DNA of 64,000 nucleotides from assembly GCF_900540665.1 (NCBI RefSeq), contig NZ_UQGV01000003.1, positions 8,467 through 72,466 of the forward strand, given 5' to 3'. The position numbers were made by a program, and so were the translations under genes. Below the pieces are notes generated by a model. That model saw only the letters and a program-made list of their open reading frames with translations. It was not told the origin of the DNA and did not search any database. Source of the stretch: an uncultured Catenibacterium sp. (GTDB lineage: Bacteria > Bacillota_I > Bacilli_A > Erysipelotrichales > Coprobacillaceae). This document shows positions 61,777 through 64,000 of this stretch, piece after piece (positions within the stretch are counted from its first letter, which is position 1; each line of letters begins with the position of its first letter).

Positions 61777-63699
61777 TTATAATGCGTTTGCTGCAAGATA
61801 ACCAGATTCAATTGCTGAATTGATGTCTGCAACCCTGTTTGCATCACCGATTGTCTGCACATGGATGTTCTTTTCTTCTAATGCAGCTGTATCAAATGCA
61901 TTAGAACGAGCACCTACTGCAAATACTACATAATCACACGGAAGAGAAACTTTACCTTCTGCAGTTTCTGCTTCAACTGTAGTTGCAGTGATTTCTGTTA
62001 CCTTAGTATTAGTGAACTGTTTAACACCATGCTTTTCAAAATCAGCCATCATTTCTGGACGAATTGTAGTTGATTCTTCTTTCGCAATAGTATCCATCAT
62101 TTCTACGATACTTACATCATTACCTCTAAGTGCAAGATATTCAGCTGTTTCAGCACCTACTAATCCACCACCGATGACAACGATTCTTCCTGCTGGGAAC
62201 TGTTCATTAGAAAGTACCTTCCAAGCATCCTGTACATGAGGCATATCCTTACCTGGGATATTTAAGATGAAGTTAGAAGCACCTGTTGCAACAATTACTT
62301 CATCAGGCTGATCAGCTAAGATATCTTCGCTAGTAACAGCTTTACCTAAGCGTAAATCAACGCCTAATACTTTTACTTCATTTGCTAGATAATGAATAGC
62401 ACGATTCATTTCTTCTTTTCTAGGTGGTACAGAAGCAATATTTAACTGTCCGCCTACTTGAGTATCCTTGTCATAAACAATAACATCATGACCCTTCACT
62501 GCAGCAACTCTCGCAGCTTCTAAACCTGCAGGTCCTGCACCTACAATAACAACCTTCTTCTTAGTATCAGCAGGTGTAATTGTTCTTTCATATTCATAAC
62601 CATTTTCTGCGTTAAGGACACAGCTTAAGAACTTTCTGTTCTGGATAGAGTCTGTACATCCCTTATTACACATCATGCATAAACGGATTCTGCATGGCTG
62701 TCCATCTTCAATCTTTTTAACATAATCAGGATCAGCTAATAATGAACGTCCATAACCTACGATATCACATACACCATTTTCAATTAATGCTTCACCATTC
62801 TGTGGAGTAACGATACGTCCTACCGCAGATACTGGAATACTTACAGCATCTTTAACTCTCTTAGTATATGACTGCATGAAGCAATATGGCTGAGTACCCA
62901 TTGCTGGAATAGTATCATTAAGATTACCAGTATGGTTAGCCTGTCCAACATGGATCATATTAACGCCTGCTTCTTCAAGTTTCTTTGCAAACTCTACAGC
63001 TTCATCAATCTTTAATCCACCTTTACCTCTTAATGGGTTATCAGTGATAATTGGAAGTTTGTAATCAATACAGATATGAGGTGCATGCTTCTTAATGCTT
63101 TCTACTACCTGTAAAGCGAAGCGTGTTCTATTTTCGAAGCTTCCTCCATACTCATCAGTACGATGGTTTAATACTGTAGAACATAAAGCACCTACTAAAC
63201 GGTCTCCATGAACTTCTACTACGTCAACACCTGCTTCATAAGCACGTCTTACACATTCACCCATCTGAGTAAGAATTGTATCTAATGCTTCTGGAGTGAC
63301 TTCATCAGTGAAATGAAGCATATCATGATGTAATTTAGCACGTGCTGCCTGCATATCACCTTTCTTAAACATTTCAGCTAGAGCCTGAACATCATATTCA
63401 GGATGGAAAATCTGAATACCTAATTTACAATCAAATTTATGTAATGCATCAGCTAATTCTTTATAAGCTGGAATCTGTTCATCCTTAAATAATTTTGGTG
63501 TTGGAGAAACAGTATTTACTGGTGCTACGTCTCCAAGTACGATATAAGATACGCCACCTTCTGCAATACGTTTATAGAAGTTGAAGCTCTGTTTAGAAAT
63601 TGAACCATCACGTTCTTCATAACCAGTTGTCATTGGTGGGAACATGATACGGTTTTTCAATGTGATTGGACCTACTTTAATTGGTTCTAATAGTTTCAT
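61777..63699 (-). CDS. FadH/BaiCD-type NADH:flavin oxidoreductase (OYE family) with FeS and FAD domains
   Basis: This 640-aa protein starts at 63699 (AAGGAG, 9 bp). An N-terminal TIM barrel (MKLLEPIKVGPITLKNRIMF) binds FMN. CMMCNKGC and a fourth Cys in SCVLNAENG (C-x2-C-x3-C-x11-C) bind a 4Fe-4S cluster. The C-terminal FAD/NAD domain has VVIVGAGPAGLEAARVAAVK and VVIGGGLVGAETAEYL. FadH-type enzymes reduce activated C=C bonds, such as 2,4-dienoyl-CoA or bile-acid enones. The active-site region reads EVHGDRLVGALCSTVLNHRT and lacks the Tyr of E. coli FadH (GSEGYL), so the substrate is likely different. A cre-like site overlaps its -10. Confidence 0.9.
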   Translation of the reverse strand: MKLLEPIKVGPITLKNRIMFPPMTTGYEERDGSISKQSFNFYKRIAEGGVSYIVLGDVAPVNTVSPTPKLFKDEQIPAYKELADALHKFDCKLGIQIFHPEYDVQALAEMFKKGDMQAARAKLHHDMLHFTDEVTPEALDTILTQMGECVRRAYEAGVDVVEVHGDRLVGALCSTVLNHRTDEYGGSFENRTRFALQVVESIKKHAPHICIDYKLPIITDNPLRGKGGLKIDEAVEFAKKLEEAGVNMIHVGQANHTGNLNDTIPAMGTQPYCFMQSYTKRVKDAVSIPVSAVGRIVTPQNGEALIENGVCDIVGYGRSLLADPDYVKKIEDGQPCRIRLCMMCNKGCTDSIQNRKFLSCVLNAENGYEYERTITPADTKKKVVIVGAGPAGLEAARVAAVKGHDVIVYDKDTQVGGQLNIASVPPRKEEMNRAIHYLANEVKVLGVDLRLGKAVTSEDILADQPDEVIVATGASNFILNIPGKDMPHVQDAWKVLSNEQFPAGRIVVIGGGLVGAETAEYLALRGNDVSIVEMMDTIAKEESTTIRPEMMADFEKHGVKQFTNTKVTEITATTVEAETAEGKVSLPCDYVVFAVGARSNAFDTAALEEKNIHVQTIGDANRVADINSAIESGYLAANAL

Positions 63700-63736
63700 A
63701 TTATCAATCTCCTTACAATACATTTTAACCACTACT

Positions 63737-63752
63737 ATTATAGCGCTTTCAT
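63737..63752 (-). promoter_or_regulatory. cre-like site over -10 of FadH-like gene
   Basis: ATGAAAGCGCTATAAT matches the cre consensus with one mismatch (C to A at the penultimate position). It includes a TATAAT -10 (63737-63742); the -35 is poor, TATCAT at 17 bp. Confidence 0.6.
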
Positions 63753-63831
63753 TTTACAAATGATAGTAATTATATGGAATTTATAGGGCGTATTTTGTTA
63801 TCAAAAGATAAAATTATACGTTTTTTAAGAC

Positions 63832-63859
63832 AAAAAAGTGCGTACATAAAAGTACACAC
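63832..63859 (-). terminator. Terminator of edge GNAT gene
   Basis: The hairpin GTGTGTAC-TTTTAT-GTACGCAC is followed by T6, 9 bp after the stop codon. Confidence 0.82.
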
Positions 63860-63867
63860 CTGTATTT

Positions 63868-64000
63868 TTAATACTCTTTCATGAAGATAACCTGTGATGA
63901 TTGTTCTTTAAAGCCATTTTTCTGATAAAAGTAATAAGCAGGAAATTCTCTTTCCGTAATCAACATAATACGGTCTATTCCTCTTTTTTTTTGTATAATC
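63868..64000 (-). CDS. GNAT N-acetyltransferase, partial (N-terminus beyond window)
   Basis: The last 43 codons of a gene entering from the high edge are visible. The C-terminal YYFYQKNGFKEQSSQVIFMK is the motif B region of GNAT enzymes (Y-x-K-N-G-F). The stop is at 63868-63870. The substrate is unknown, and length and start cannot be seen. Confidence 0.68.
   Translation of the reverse strand, partial: IIQKKRGIDRIMLITEREFPAYYFYQKNGFKEQSSQVIFMKEY

Overview
The window is AT-rich, low-GC Gram-positive (Bacillota) DNA. It has T-box leaders, CcpA/cre and HrcA/CIRCE control, a ComN-like gene beside recJ, and the order comN-recJ-apt-relA-hisS-aspS known from Bacillus. Gene content and protein style suggest a gut Erysipelotrichia-type organism; that is inference, not proof. 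Every gene I can support lies on the minus strand, so transcription runs from high to low coordinates throughout. I see no rRNA, tRNA, CRISPR array or prophage.

Region 1-14.6 kb: a surface-glycan locus attached to a cell-shape operon. Reading with transcription: radC, mreC, mreD, then a 770-aa SF2 helicase with five helicase-associated repeats coupled to mreD. A PglD/PglE/PglC-like set for an acetylated amino-sugar follows (hexapeptide protein, PLP aminotransferase, phosphoglycosyltransferase), then a GNAT enzyme, a PLP-dependent desulfhydrase-like enzyme, an asparagine-synthase-like protein, an ATP-grasp ligase and four glycosyltransferases. The asparagine-synthase-like gene is broken at a run of eight G; one added G restores a 495-aa frame, which looks like a phase-variation switch.

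Region 14.6-19.9 kb: a TnpB remnant, then two tandem small genes for peptides with textbook double-glycine leaders and nearly identical hydrophobic-then-cationic cores. Upstream are valS and a membrane-anchored protein under a valine T-box.

Region 19.9-33.2 kb: housekeeping units. These are a PTS IIB orphan, engB-lon-tig, a TPR-like protein, pfkA with two cre sites, pnp-maf, rpsO, truB-ribF, and tyrS under a tyrosine T-box.

Region 33.2-45.5 kb: a ClC exchanger, murC-ytxG-ytxH-ccpA, small enzymes and unknowns, and the hisS-aspS-Xaa-Pro-peptidase operon. The T-box of that operon has an overlapping Asp/His specifier (GACAC). An IS200/IS605-like non-autonomous element with hairpins at both ends sits just upstream, directly after relA.

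Region 45.8-64 kb: relA, apt, recJ and comN; a zinc uptake operon (zur-znuA-znuC-znuB) with two perfect or near-perfect Fur-family operators around its promoter; an amino-acid ABC transporter plus aminotransferase under a T-box whose specifier reads CGC (Arg); htpG with two CIRCE-like elements around its promoter; a YolD plus Y-family polymerase pair; a FadH-like flavoenzyme with a cre site over its -10; and the end of a GNAT gene at the window edge.

The strongest leads are the twin double-glycine peptides, the G8 contingency tract in the glycan locus, the helicase embedded between mreD and glycan genes, and the IS605-like element with a possible guide-RNA end.
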